This document shows positions 34,483-42,502 of a DNA stretch of 64,000 nucleotides, in pieces. Source of the DNA: Natrarchaeobaculum aegyptiacum (GTDB lineage: Archaea; Halobacteriota; Halobacteria; Halobacteriales; Natrialbaceae); contig NZ_CP019893.1 in NCBI RefSeq assembly GCF_002156705.1, forward strand, positions 248,001-312,000, read 5' to 3'. How positions within the stretch are numbered: position 1 is the first letter of the stretch; each line of letters opens with the position of its first letter. Made by a program: the position numbers and the translations under genes. The notes under the pieces were generated by a model that searched no databases, was not told the DNA's origin, and was given only the letters and a program-made list of their open reading frames with translations.

Positions 34483-35121
34483 TTAGCCGTCGTCGGATTC
34501 GTCTCCCGCCTCGACGGCCGACCCTGCCTCGTCTCCAGTTTCGACGTCAGTATCCGCGTCGTCACCGACGTCCGTGTCACTGTCGATGGTCTCTGCACCC
34601 GTCGTGTCCTCGTCCAGTTCGGTCGCCGGTTCGAACTCCTCGATCGGTTCCCACTCTTCTTCCTCGCTGCTCTTGAGTCGCCGGCGAACGAGCACTGCTC
34701 CAGCGACCAGTCCGGCGAGCAAGAGCAGCCTGGGCAACCGGCTTCCCGACCCAGTCTCGTCGTCGGCCGGTGTCTCCCCGGTCGTCTCCCCGACCTCCTC
34801 GAGTGGTTCCGTCTCCGCTATTTGGCCGGCGGTCTCGCTCAGTTCGTCGACCTGCTCGCCCATCCCTCCGGGGAGATCCGTTTCACCGAGGTCCTCGAGC
34901 GTCGGCGTCTCCATCCCCTTCCCGGCGAGAAAGCCAAGGGTCGTCCCGGCTCCGAACGCACCGAGCAGCGAGAGGTTCCCCCGACCCCGCGTCCCTTCGG
35001 CCTCGTCGACTGCCTCGAGGATCGGTTCCCGCAGCGGCGTCTCGAGCCCCAGTTCGACTGCTTCCTTGGCGACGACTTCGGCGAGTGATCTGTCCTGACC
35101 GTCCGCTTCCGTTGTGGGCAT
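34483..35121 (-). CDS. Acidic single-pass membrane protein, function unknown
   Basis: The 212-aa protein has an N-terminal amphipathic region, a Gly-rich hydrophobic patch (LSLLGAFGAGTTLGFLAGKG, about 50-69), one clear membrane helix (LPRLLLLAGLVAGAVLVRRRL, from about 128) with basic cytoplasmic flank, and long Asp/Glu/Thr-rich disordered stretches on both sides. A TATA box (35143-35151) sits about 26 nt before the ATG. No family recognised. Confidence 0.6.
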   Translation of the reverse strand: MPTTEADGQDRSLAEVVAKEAVELGLETPLREPILEAVDEAEGTRGRGNLSLLGAFGAGTTLGFLAGKGMETPTLEDLGETDLPGGMGEQVDELSETAGQIAETEPLEEVGETTGETPADDETGSGSRLPRLLLLAGLVAGAVLVRRRLKSSEEEEWEPIEEFEPATELDEDTTGAETIDSDTDVGDDADTDVETGDEAGSAVEAGDESDDG

Positions 35122-35142
35122 GGTCCGGGCCGATGACAGCGC

Positions 35143-35152
35143 TGTATTTAGT
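35143..35152 (-). promoter_or_regulatory. TATA box for the acidic membrane protein gene
   Basis: The minus strand reads CTAAATACA (35143-35151), centred about 26 nt upstream of ATG 35121. Confidence 0.5.
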
Positions 35153-35514
35153 TCTGTCCTCCGTTTCGTTCGCGCGCCCGGGGAACGCGACGGGTACGCA
35201 CCACGTACCGCAGCCGCGAGTCACGGTAACCGGCCCCTTCCGGCAGGCGATCGTCGTCGCGCTCTCGTGACAGCCGGTCCCGGGGACCCGGCCACACCCG
35301 ACGATTCGCTGCTACCGCAGGACCCAGACGGTCACTCGAGCGTCCGACAGCGAGCCCAGTTCACACGCCGCGGTCGGTTCCCCCCAAAATTCGCGCGTCG
35401 GCCCGGCACCGTTCCGTTTACTGATGGATTTATCGCGTATAAAGTCAGGATCGGCGTGCGTTCCGCTCGAGTAAGGAATCACATAACGAAACCCGGTCCC
35501 GACTCGTCACAACC
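35153..35514. other. Divergent intergenic region
   Basis: About 360 bp between divergent membrane-protein genes. I see no gene in it. AT-rich boxes at 35436-35444 (GCGTATAAAG) and about 35481-35488 (ACATAACG) could serve the plus-strand gene at 35515; the second has the better spacing. Confidence 0.35.
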
Positions 35515-36165
35515 ATGAGCGTGATCCGCCAGCCCGGCGTGCTCGGACGGACGACTCGTCGCCGGGTCGTCGGGGTGACCGGAGCTCTCGCGACGGCGAC
35601 CATCGAGACGGTTGCCGTGGGCCTCTGGTTTCTCCTCGTCGTCGAAAGTCGGTCTACGACTACCGCTCTCGCCGGCTTGACGATTCTCTTTCTCGGATCG
35701 ACGCTGCGGACTGGCCTCTTCTTCGTGCTGGTCGACGACCTGGTGGACCTGTTGCAGCCGCGGCGCATCGGTGCCGCGCTCGCACTCACCGCCGGCTGGC
35801 TCGGCTGGCTCTTCGTCGCCGAGTCGATCGGCGGCACGGTCGGAATCGTCGTCGCGACAGTCGTCCTCGCTCCCGCACTCGTCGTGCAACTGTTCGCGGA
35901 GCGGCGTGCCTGTCGCGTGGGCTGTCGACCGGCGTCGAACTCGGTGCTCCCACTGGTCCTGCCAGCCCTACTGCTCGCTGTCGGCGCCTCGAGCCTGCTC
36001 GCGTCGGCCTGGCTCACCGACTGGTCGATCGTCACGCCACCGCTGGGACTCGAGGGAACCGCGATCGCACTCCGAATCGAGGCGATACAGGTGGGCCTGC
36101 TCGTCTTCGGGCTATTTGCCTTCCTGGCCCACCAGCGACGGTTTCAGCGAGTCATCGACCCCTGA
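35515..36165 (+). CDS. Multi-pass membrane protein, function unknown
   Basis: The 216-aa protein has about six hydrophobic helices (around residues 20-42, 45-70, 78-95, 99-122, 137-158 and 182-204) with few polar residues in the membrane and basic ends. No signature motif is recognisable. It converges on the FMN reductase gene with 6 bp between the stop codons. Confidence 0.6.
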   Translation: MSVIRQPGVLGRTTRRRVVGVTGALATATIETVAVGLWFLLVVESRSTTTALAGLTILFLGSTLRTGLFFVLVDDLVDLLQPRRIGAALALTAGWLGWLFVAESIGGTVGIVVATVVLAPALVVQLFAERRACRVGCRPASNSVLPLVLPALLLAVGASSLLASAWLTDWSIVTPPLGLEGTAIALRIEAIQVGLLVFGLFAFLAHQRRFQRVIDP

Positions 36166-36171
36166 CCGCTG

Positions 36172-36759
36172 TTACTTTCCCTCCGCACCGACGTTCTGAT
36201 CGCTCTCGAACGACGCCGGATCCGGCTCGATCGTGGCATACTGGACCGCTCGGCGACCCAGCGTGGCGACCCGTTCCTCGAGTGAGCGGTCGACGAATTC
36301 CCCGTCCTCGAACGCCGCGTGTGCGTTCGGAATCGCCGCCTGATGGGGGATCACCCACGCGTTGAGCGATCGACAGACCGATCGCAGGTGCTCGAGGGTC
36401 GTGACCGGAAACGCGCCACCGGCGACCGCGAGCAGGCCAACGGTCGTGTCCTCGAACTCTTCGAACCCGCAGTAATCGAGGGCGGTTTTCAGCGGCGAGG
36501 CGTACGATCCGTGGTACATCGGTGATCCAAGGAGGATCGCGTCCGCGCGTCGAAGGCGCTCGGCGAGTTGCGCTGCGTCCCCGGCGTCCTCGCGTTCGCG
36601 GTCGGGATCGAACGTCGGTAGCTCGTACTCGCGGAGGTCGAGTAACGCCGTAGTCGCACCGAGTTCGGCGGCGGCCTCGAGTGCGCGCTCGAGCGCCGTG
36701 CGGGTGGTGCTGTCATCACGGAGGCTTCCACAGAGAGCGACGACGGTGGGAGCAGTCAT
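36172..36759 (-). CDS. NADPH-dependent FMN reductase family protein
   Basis: The 195-aa flavodoxin-fold protein shows the FMN phosphate loop VVALCGSLRDDSTTRTAL (about 6-23), the motif LLGSPMYHGSYASPLKTALDYCG (about 76-98, partly quoted) and GLLAVAGGAFPVTTLEHLRSV (about 108-128). The family reduces FMN, quinones, chromate or azo dyes with NAD(P)H. The substrate cannot be inferred. It is probably monocistronic. Confidence 0.83.
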   Translation of the reverse strand: MTAPTVVALCGSLRDDSTTRTALERALEAAAELGATTALLDLREYELPTFDPDREREDAGDAAQLAERLRRADAILLGSPMYHGSYASPLKTALDYCGFEEFEDTTVGLLAVAGGAFPVTTLEHLRSVCRSLNAWVIPHQAAIPNAHAAFEDGEFVDRSLEERVATLGRRAVQYATIEPDPASFESDQNVGAEGK

Positions 36760-36876
36760 GTCCCGGTCGACGGCTCGTCACGCCAAAGAACCCACTGCTC
36801 CGGCAGGTCGTGACTCGAGACGCTGTTCGCTCCGGATTCCGGAGGACCTTTCCTGAATCGGTCGAAACCGAAGGTC

Positions 36877-37842
36877 GTGGAGTCGATCGGTTCGATCCTG
36901 GCGTTCGAAGTGCTCCCGCGAGTCCTCACGATCACGGCCCTGATCGGGGTCGGCGTCGCGCTCGCGAACGTGGCCGTCGAGTACGGACTGGTCGAGATCG
37001 TCGCACGCGTCGGACGATACCTGACCGAGCCCGCAAATCTCCCCGACGAGGTCGGGACGGCCGTGCTGACGAACGCCGTGTCGGTCACCGCGGGGTACGG
37101 GATGCTCGCGGAGTTTCGCGAGTCCGGGCTGCTCGACGACCGGGCGACCCTGATCGCGGTGGTCCTCAACACCTTCTTCGGATTCGTCCAGCACATCTTC
37201 ACCTTCTACGGCCCCGTCGTGATCCCGATCCTCGGCCTGCACGCCGGCTTCCTGTACGTCGGCTCACGGGCCGGTATCTCGCTGGCCATCAGCGTCGTCG
37301 GCCTGCTCGCGGGGGCGCTCTTGCTCCGGGGCTACCGGTACGACAGCACGGCACTCGAGCCGGACGTGCCGGACGACGAAACCGAAGAGCGAACCGCACG
37401 CGACAAACTCGGCCGTGCGGGCCGAAAGACACTCACCCGACTTCGCTCGATCGTCCCGCGACTGGCAGCCGTCTACGCGGTCGTCATCGTCGGGCTCGAG
37501 TACCACGACCTCGAGGCGCTGACTGCGGGGGTCGAACCGATCGCGTCGATGCTCGGCCTGCCGGGGGCGGCAATCGGCGTGATCGTCGTCGCGACCGTCG
37601 ACCCGACCTCCGGCGTGATCCTCCTCGGGCCGCTGATCGGTGAGGAGTTTACGCCCACCGAGGCCGTCGTGACGCTGCTGCTCGGCAGCCTGTTCTCGCT
37701 GACGGTCACGGTCGCCAAGCGGTCGATTCCGTTCCAGTTCGGCATCTGGGGTGCCGAGTTCGGCGCGAAGGTCGTCGCGGTCAACACCGGGCTCCGCGCG
37801 CTGATGACGATCGCCGCGATCGCCGTCGTGCTCGCGCTCTAA
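36877..37842 (+). CDS. Nucleoside-recognition (Gate) domain membrane protein
   Basis: The 321-aa protein from GTG 36877 has eight or nine membrane helices in two similar halves, each with a Gly/Pro-rich motif (TNAVSVTAGYGMLAEF, about 69-84; TVDPTSGVILLGPLIGEEF, about 238-256), as in the nucleoside-recognition/SpmA-like family. Conserved polar residues inside the helices suggest transport of an unknown solute. The cytoplasmic linker at about 160-195 is highly charged. Its stop overlaps the convergent mutY stop by 4 bp. Confidence 0.65.
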   Translation: MESIGSILAFEVLPRVLTITALIGVGVALANVAVEYGLVEIVARVGRYLTEPANLPDEVGTAVLTNAVSVTAGYGMLAEFRESGLLDDRATLIAVVLNTFFGFVQHIFTFYGPVVIPILGLHAGFLYVGSRAGISLAISVVGLLAGALLLRGYRYDSTALEPDVPDDETEERTARDKLGRAGRKTLTRLRSIVPRLAAVYAVVIVGLEYHDLEALTAGVEPIASMLGLPGAAIGVIVVATVDPTSGVILLGPLIGEEFTPTEAVVTLLLGSLFSLTVTVAKRSIPFQFGIWGAEFGAKVVAVNTGLRALMTIAAIAVVLAL

Positions 37843-38765
37843 CGCTGCAATCGAGCCACCGTCCCGCCGTCGCGCTCCTCTACCGCGACCAGTCCGTCGT
37901 CTGCGAGGTCCGCGAGTAGCCCCGTGAGCCACTCACGTCCGTGCTGGCCCTCGGGCGTGTAATCGACGCGAATTCGGTGACCGAGCGTGTCGAGTTCGAG
38001 TTCGTCGTACTCCCGTAACGTCGCGATAACGCGCCCGCGGAACTGCCGGCGGCTCCCGTCGAAACTCGGCTGGGTTGGCACGTCGGGGGCGGTGAAATCA
38101 CCCGTCTCGTAGGCCGAACACCACGCTCGCCACGGACAGCGGGCCTCGTCACAGCGCGGGGTCTGCCCGCAGGCGATGCCGCCGAGTTCCATGATGGCGT
38201 TGTTCCAGACTCGAGAGCGCCCATCGGGCATGAGGTCGCTCGCCGCCTCCTCGAAGGCTCCGTCGTCGTCCGGGATATCGAACGCGCGGTAGCAGACCCG
38301 CTTGACGTTCGTATCGACGACCGCGTCACCCGCGTTGAACGCGAAACTCGCGACGGCGTTCGCGGTGTACGGACCGACGCCCATCAACTCCTGTAACTCG
38401 TCGGGCGTCTCGGGAAACGACCCGTCGTACTCGGTTTCGACCTGCTGGGCCGCCTCGTGGAGATATTTCGCGCGGTTGTTGTAGCCGAGGCTGTGGTCCG
38501 TCCAGAAGCCGACGACGTCCGCGCGGTCTGCATCTGCGAGGTCGGCCGTCGTCGGCCATCGCTCGAGAAAGTCCTCCCAGGCCGTGACGACGCGCTCGAG
38601 CTGGGTCTGCTGACTCATCACTTCGCTGACGAGGATCTCGTATGGGTCGTCGGTCCGACGCCAGGGGAACTCGCGGTGGTCGGCCTCGTACCACGCGATC
38701 AACGCCTCGCGGACGGCCGCGACGTCCTCGGGGAGGCCCCACTCCATCGCCTCCGTGTCGGTCAT
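37839..38765 (-). CDS. mutY: A/G-specific adenine DNA glycosylase MutY
   Basis: MutY removes adenine mispaired with 8-oxoguanine. The 308-aa protein has the catalytic Glu48 in SEVMSQQTQ (47-55), the HhH motif MGVGPYTANAVASFAF (about 128-143), catalytic Asp151 in AVVDTNVKRV, and an iron-sulphur cluster loop with Cys199, Cys205, Cys210 and Cys216. The Cys spacing (x5, x4, x5) differs from the E. coli x6-x2-x5 pattern. The C-terminal NUDIX-like domain of bacterial MutY is missing, replaced by about 75 residues that look like a winged helix. Confidence 0.92.
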   Translation of the reverse strand: MTDTEAMEWGLPEDVAAVREALIAWYEADHREFPWRRTDDPYEILVSEVMSQQTQLERVVTAWEDFLERWPTTADLADADRADVVGFWTDHSLGYNNRAKYLHEAAQQVETEYDGSFPETPDELQELMGVGPYTANAVASFAFNAGDAVVDTNVKRVCYRAFDIPDDDGAFEEAASDLMPDGRSRVWNNAIMELGGIACGQTPRCDEARCPWRAWCSAYETGDFTAPDVPTQPSFDGSRRQFRGRVIATLREYDELELDTLGHRIRVDYTPEGQHGREWLTGLLADLADDGLVAVEERDGGTVARLQR

Positions 38766-38866
38766 CGCCGGCAGTTAGGAGAGCGACGGTTTAGGGATGA
38801 TGGTCCGCCGATCGCCTGCCTCGAGACCAGAACACACTTATCTGGCGTCCAACAATTCGAGTCACG

Positions 38867-39145
38867 ATGGGAGAGACGTCACTCACCGCGTGGATCGTCG
38901 CCGTCGCGTTCGTCCTGTTGATCGTCGTCCCCGGTTCGATCGTCGTGCTCTCCCTCGGTCCGCTCTGGTGGCTCGTCGTCGGACTCGCGGTCGCCGCTGT
39001 CCTCGTGTACCGACACTCGAGACGTACCGATGACGGGAGCGCCGAGTCGACGGGACCGGCGCGGACGAACTGCGTCAACTGCGGTGCCAGAACGGACATC
39101 GATGCCGACGCGTGCTCGTACTGTGGTGACACCCTCGGTGAGTGA
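38867..39145 (+). CDS. Two-helix membrane protein with C-terminal zinc ribbon
   Basis: The 92-aa protein has two adjacent hydrophobic helices (about 8-28 and 30-48), a basic turn (YRHSRR), and a cytoplasmic double CxxC ribbon (CVNCG and CSYCGD, about 69-87). Such 'zinc-ribbon and membrane' microproteins are common in haloarchaea, and their role is unknown. It diverges from mutY with about 100 bp between. Confidence 0.7.
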   Translation: MGETSLTAWIVAVAFVLLIVVPGSIVVLSLGPLWWLVVGLAVAAVLVYRHSRRTDDGSAESTGPARTNCVNCGARTDIDADACSYCGDTLGE

Positions 39146-39243
39146 AAGAAGAATCGGTGCGACAGTTGGATTCCCGCCGCCACCGCTCGAGCACAGCGGG
39201 GCGAATACCACCGCTTAACTCACCGGCTGCCCTCGAGACGAAC

Positions 39244-40095
39244 ATGAAGACCCCTGCCCAGCACGCACAGCTGGCTCTCTTGCTCGAGGTGGCGGGGACG
39301 CCCAAACCGGGGAACGTCGACCGCCGGCGCGACCTCGAGGACCTCTGGTTCGAGCACTTCCTCGCGGGGGCCGTCGCAGCGATGGAGGGACTCGAGCTGG
39401 CCGAACGCGGCGCACCGATCGGAGACGCGTTCGAGCGCGCCGTCGAGGGGATGGCCGAACAGGGCGGCGGAAACACCCAGTTCGGGTCGCTGTTGCTGCT
39501 CGTCCCGCTGGTCAGTGCCGCGCGGCCGGATCTCACGCCGACCGCAGTCGAACGCGTCGTCACGGAGACGACGGTCGACGACGCAGCCGGTTTCTACCGG
39601 GCGTTCGACCACGTCGACGTCTTCGTCGACGATCCACCCGACGACATGGAAGCCCTCGACGTCCGCCGCGGGAGCGACGCCGTCCCCGACCTCGAGGAAC
39701 GAGGCCTGAGCCTGCTCGACGTCCTCGAGCGATCGGCTCCGGGCGACGACGTCGCCCGCGAGTGGACCACTGGCTTCGAGCGGTCGTTCACCGCGGCCGA
39801 CCGGCTCGCGGCTGCTTCCGGTCCGATCGTCGATCGGACGGCGGCGGTGTTTCTCTCGTTGCTCGCCGAGCGGCCCGACACGCTGGTCGCGAATCGACGC
39901 GGCGAGGACGTCGCCCGCGAGGTCACCGAGCGCGCCCGCGACCTGCACGCGCGCGAGGCGAACGAGACCGAGCCGGACGCCGTCGAGGCGTTCGCAGACG
40001 ACCTCGTCGCGCGCGGGATCAACCCGGGAACGACCGCAGATCTCGTTGCGGCCGGACTGTTCGTCGCCCTCGAGAGCGGAGGTATAGAGGTATGA
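39244..40095 (+). CDS. CitG-like triphosphoribosyl-dephospho-CoA synthase family protein
   Basis: The 283-aa all-helical protein has the CitG/MdcB family motifs: TPKPGNVDRRRDL (about 19-31) and EQGGGNTQFGSLLLLVPL (about 76-93). True CitG makes the citrate lyase prosthetic group precursor, but no citrate or malonate lyase gene is present here. Archaeal and methylotroph members are instead linked by context to methanopterin-type cofactor genes, so the reaction is probably related but different. The stop overlaps the DUF447 start (ATGA, 40092-40095). The start is ATG 39244. Confidence 0.8.
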   Translation: MKTPAQHAQLALLLEVAGTPKPGNVDRRRDLEDLWFEHFLAGAVAAMEGLELAERGAPIGDAFERAVEGMAEQGGGNTQFGSLLLLVPLVSAARPDLTPTAVERVVTETTVDDAAGFYRAFDHVDVFVDDPPDDMEALDVRRGSDAVPDLEERGLSLLDVLERSAPGDDVAREWTTGFERSFTAADRLAAASGPIVDRTAAVFLSLLAERPDTLVANRRGEDVAREVTERARDLHAREANETEPDAVEAFADDLVARGINPGTTADLVAAGLFVALESGGIEV

Positions 40096-40727
40096 CCGGC
40101 GAGTCAGACGACCGTGTCGACGACGCCGGGACGGAACTGCCGACCCACTCGGAACCCGAGGCCGGCGACGGCTGGCCGGTCACGCTGTCGGGCGTCACCG
40201 AGTCGCTCGTGACGACACGCGGGCCCAACGACCGATGGAACGTCGCCCCGCTCGGGCTGTTTTCGGGCGACCCCGTCACTGCACGAACGTGGGGGAACAC
40301 TCGCACGAAGCGGAACTTCCACCGGGAGGGCGGTGGCTACGTCCAGTTCGTCGACGACCCGGTCACCTTCGCCGACGCGGCCCTCTCGATCGTCGAACGC
40401 GACGACCCGGTCCTCGAGTCAGCCGCAGCGTGGGCCGAGGTGTCGGTCACCTCCCTCGAGGTGGGCGACGAGGACGGCACCGAGTGGGAACGGTGGGCGC
40501 TCGAGCCGGTCGACGCCGCCGTTCGACGAACGCGGGTGCCGACGATCGACCGTGGATTCGCCGCCGTGATCGAGGCGACCGTCGCCGCCTCGCGACTCGG
40601 CGTGGCCGGCTACGACGACTTCGAGCTTCGCCAGCGCCTCGAGTGGTGTGCTTCGGTCGTCGATCGGGCAGGCAGTGACCGGGAACGGGAGGCGCTCGAC
40701 CGACTGGGCGAGCACGTCGAGTGGTGA
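40092..40727 (+). CDS. DUF447 family protein (flavin-binding-like split barrel)
   Basis: The 211-aa protein has the DUF447 pattern: VTESLVTTRGPNDRWNVAPLGL (about 36-57, partly quoted), RTWGNTRTKRNF (about 65-76) and the C-terminal ECTVAASRLG-like stretch IEATVAASRLG followed by a long helix. The fold is related to FMN-binding split barrels. It is translationally coupled to the CitG-like gene, and the same pairing occurs in other archaea and in methylotrophs, suggesting joint action on a cofactor. The start is ATG 40092. Confidence 0.78.
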   Translation: MTGESDDRVDDAGTELPTHSEPEAGDGWPVTLSGVTESLVTTRGPNDRWNVAPLGLFSGDPVTARTWGNTRTKRNFHREGGGYVQFVDDPVTFADAALSIVERDDPVLESAAAWAEVSVTSLEVGDEDGTEWERWALEPVDAAVRRTRVPTIDRGFAAVIEATVAASRLGVAGYDDFELRQRLEWCASVVDRAGSDREREALDRLGEHVEW

Positions 40728-40749
40728 GAAGGCGGTTGCAGTTCTCAGA

Positions 40750-41760
40750 TTAGTCGTCGGCCGGGTCGCCACCGGTTTCCTGTGGCCGTTCGGAGCCGGC
40801 GTCCGATTCCGGTGGGTCTTCGGCGATCGGTTCGTCGTTTTCGGCCTTCTCCATCAGTTCCTCGAAGCGGTCGGAACGCTCTGCGACGCGGTTTACGGTC
40901 TCGCTGTCGGGCGTATGCTTTCGCTGTTCGATGAGGAACGTCGTGATGACGACGGTCTTCACCCACGGCTTGACGACGCCAGTGTGGACGACGGCGACGA
41001 ACCCCGCGACGAACAGCCACGAGAGGAGTTCGATCGACGTGGGCAGGAAATCGAGTGCGATGGCCAGCGGTGCCGCGAGCGTAAACAGGACGAACGACAG
41101 GACGTACATTCCAACGACGATCATGAGCGTCGAGCCGAGTACCATCTTCCACGTCTTCGCGTAGAGGACTACCCCGTCTCGAGCGGACGCCCAGCCGTTC
41201 CGGTCGACGAACATGTACGCGATGATCGCGTTGTCGAGGTACCGCACGGCGAGGGTGATCGACTTCTGCAGGATCGTGATGATCGTGCGCAGGTTCGCCG
41301 GGAGGCGAATGGGAATCATGTTCTGGACGCGTGCGACAGCCCTGTTGAACTGTTTGAGTACGGCGTCGATAACCGCGCTGACGACGAAGAAGGCCGACGC
41401 CTCCACGAACACTTCACCGACCTGTTTTATCCCGTAGGTGATCTGGTTGTCGGGAACCTCGTCTTCCTCGACGATATGAGCGATCACCGCGATGTGGCCC
41501 GCCTTCACCATGTAGAGTACGTATCTGTTGATGACGTACCAGATGAGTGCGAACGAGGCGAGACCGGCGACCATTACGAGGGCGACGATAACGAGGCTCA
41601 ATCCCCCGCCACCCCAGATGAAGCGGTAGGCGAGAAGCGCGATCAGCCCCAGGTACACCATCCCCAGAACCGCGAACAGGACCCCAATCCCGAATTGTAG
41701 CGCCACGAACGGGAGCGTCTTCGTGTACACACTGGTTGCTTTTCTGAAATGCAACACCAT
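40750..41760 (-). CDS. Polytopic membrane protein, function unknown
   Basis: The 336-aa protein has about six to seven hydrophobic helices (for example residues 18-45, 52-80, 118-135, 205-232 and 240-262) and a charged C-terminal tail of about 60 residues. An amphipathic stretch (RAVARVQNMIPIRLPANLRTIITILQKSITLAVRYL, partly quoted) lies between membrane segments. The EEDEVPDNQITYGIKQVGE segment is probably a conserved cytoplasmic loop. No function assigned. Confidence 0.6.
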   Translation of the reverse strand: MVLHFRKATSVYTKTLPFVALQFGIGVLFAVLGMVYLGLIALLAYRFIWGGGGLSLVIVALVMVAGLASFALIWYVINRYVLYMVKAGHIAVIAHIVEEDEVPDNQITYGIKQVGEVFVEASAFFVVSAVIDAVLKQFNRAVARVQNMIPIRLPANLRTIITILQKSITLAVRYLDNAIIAYMFVDRNGWASARDGVVLYAKTWKMVLGSTLMIVVGMYVLSFVLFTLAAPLAIALDFLPTSIELLSWLFVAGFVAVVHTGVVKPWVKTVVITTFLIEQRKHTPDSETVNRVAERSDRFEELMEKAENDEPIAEDPPESDAGSERPQETGGDPADD

Positions 41761-41922
41761 GTCGAAAATGTGATCACTGTTGATACATAAACTGTTGGGT
41801 TAGGGGCCACGATGGCTGGATTTATCCCAACTATAAATGAGTTTAATGCCGGCTCGAGCGGTGACGACCGGATGACGGACCACACCGCAGCCTCTTTGTC
41901 CACGCTCACGTGATTACCATCG

Positions 41923-42438
41923 ATGATCGAGGCGACGCTCTGTTTCCCGCTTCGTGACCTCGAGTCGGGCACCGAGGTCCTCCTCATCGAGAAGCGCCGC
42001 GGGCTCGGCGAGGGCTGGTACAACGGCCCCGGCGGCAAACTCGAGACTGGCGAGACGCCGCGGGAGTGTGCCGTCCGTGAGACCCGTGAGGAGGTCGGTC
42101 TCGAGGTCGATCCCCGTGATCTGGAGAAGGCGGCCGAACTGACCTTCCTGCTCGACGGCGCGATTCATACGTTCTGCCACGTCTACCGGACGACGCAATT
42201 CGCGGGCGAGCCACGTGAGAGTCCCGAGGCGCGCCCGGAGTGGGTCGACGTCGACGACGTCCCGTACGAGCAGATGTGGGAAGACGACCAGCTCTGGCTC
42301 CCGCACGTCCTCGCGGGTGAGACGGTGGCTGGCGAATTCCAGTTCGAGGGCGGAAAACCGCTGGACGAGGCCGCGTTCGTCGACCACGACATAGAGCGCG
42401 GCGTCTCGTTCGACGGGGCCGCTCGAGCGAACGAGTAG
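41923..42438 (+). CDS. NUDIX hydrolase, MTH1-like (8-oxo-dGTP pyrophosphatase candidate)
   Basis: The 171-aa protein has a full NUDIX box from Gly38 to Leu60 (GKLETGETPRECAVRETREE, then VGL) preceded by LLIEKRRGLGEGWYNGPGGK, the substrate-site pattern of MTH1/MutT-type enzymes (Lys, Gly-x-Gly-x-Trp-Asn). It probably hydrolyses oxidised nucleoside triphosphates. Trp/Asp pairs around 95-115 (EWVDVDDVPYEQMWEDDQLW) match MTH1. The 162-bp upstream gap has several AT-rich boxes. Confidence 0.85.
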   Translation: MIEATLCFPLRDLESGTEVLLIEKRRGLGEGWYNGPGGKLETGETPRECAVRETREEVGLEVDPRDLEKAAELTFLLDGAIHTFCHVYRTTQFAGEPRESPEARPEWVDVDDVPYEQMWEDDQLWLPHVLAGETVAGEFQFEGGKPLDEAAFVDHDIERGVSFDGAARANE

Positions 42439-42502
42439 TCGGGTGGGCGGAGACGCCCGGGCTTCGCACGTTTTAAGCCTGCGCTGCCTGCATGTCGTAT
42501 CA

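Noticed and set aside
35114-35518. A 134-codon plus-strand frame in the divergent gap
   Set aside because: Arg/Pro/Gly-rich composition without hydrophobic core pattern; it begins inside the promoter of the minus-strand gene and is not a plausible protein.
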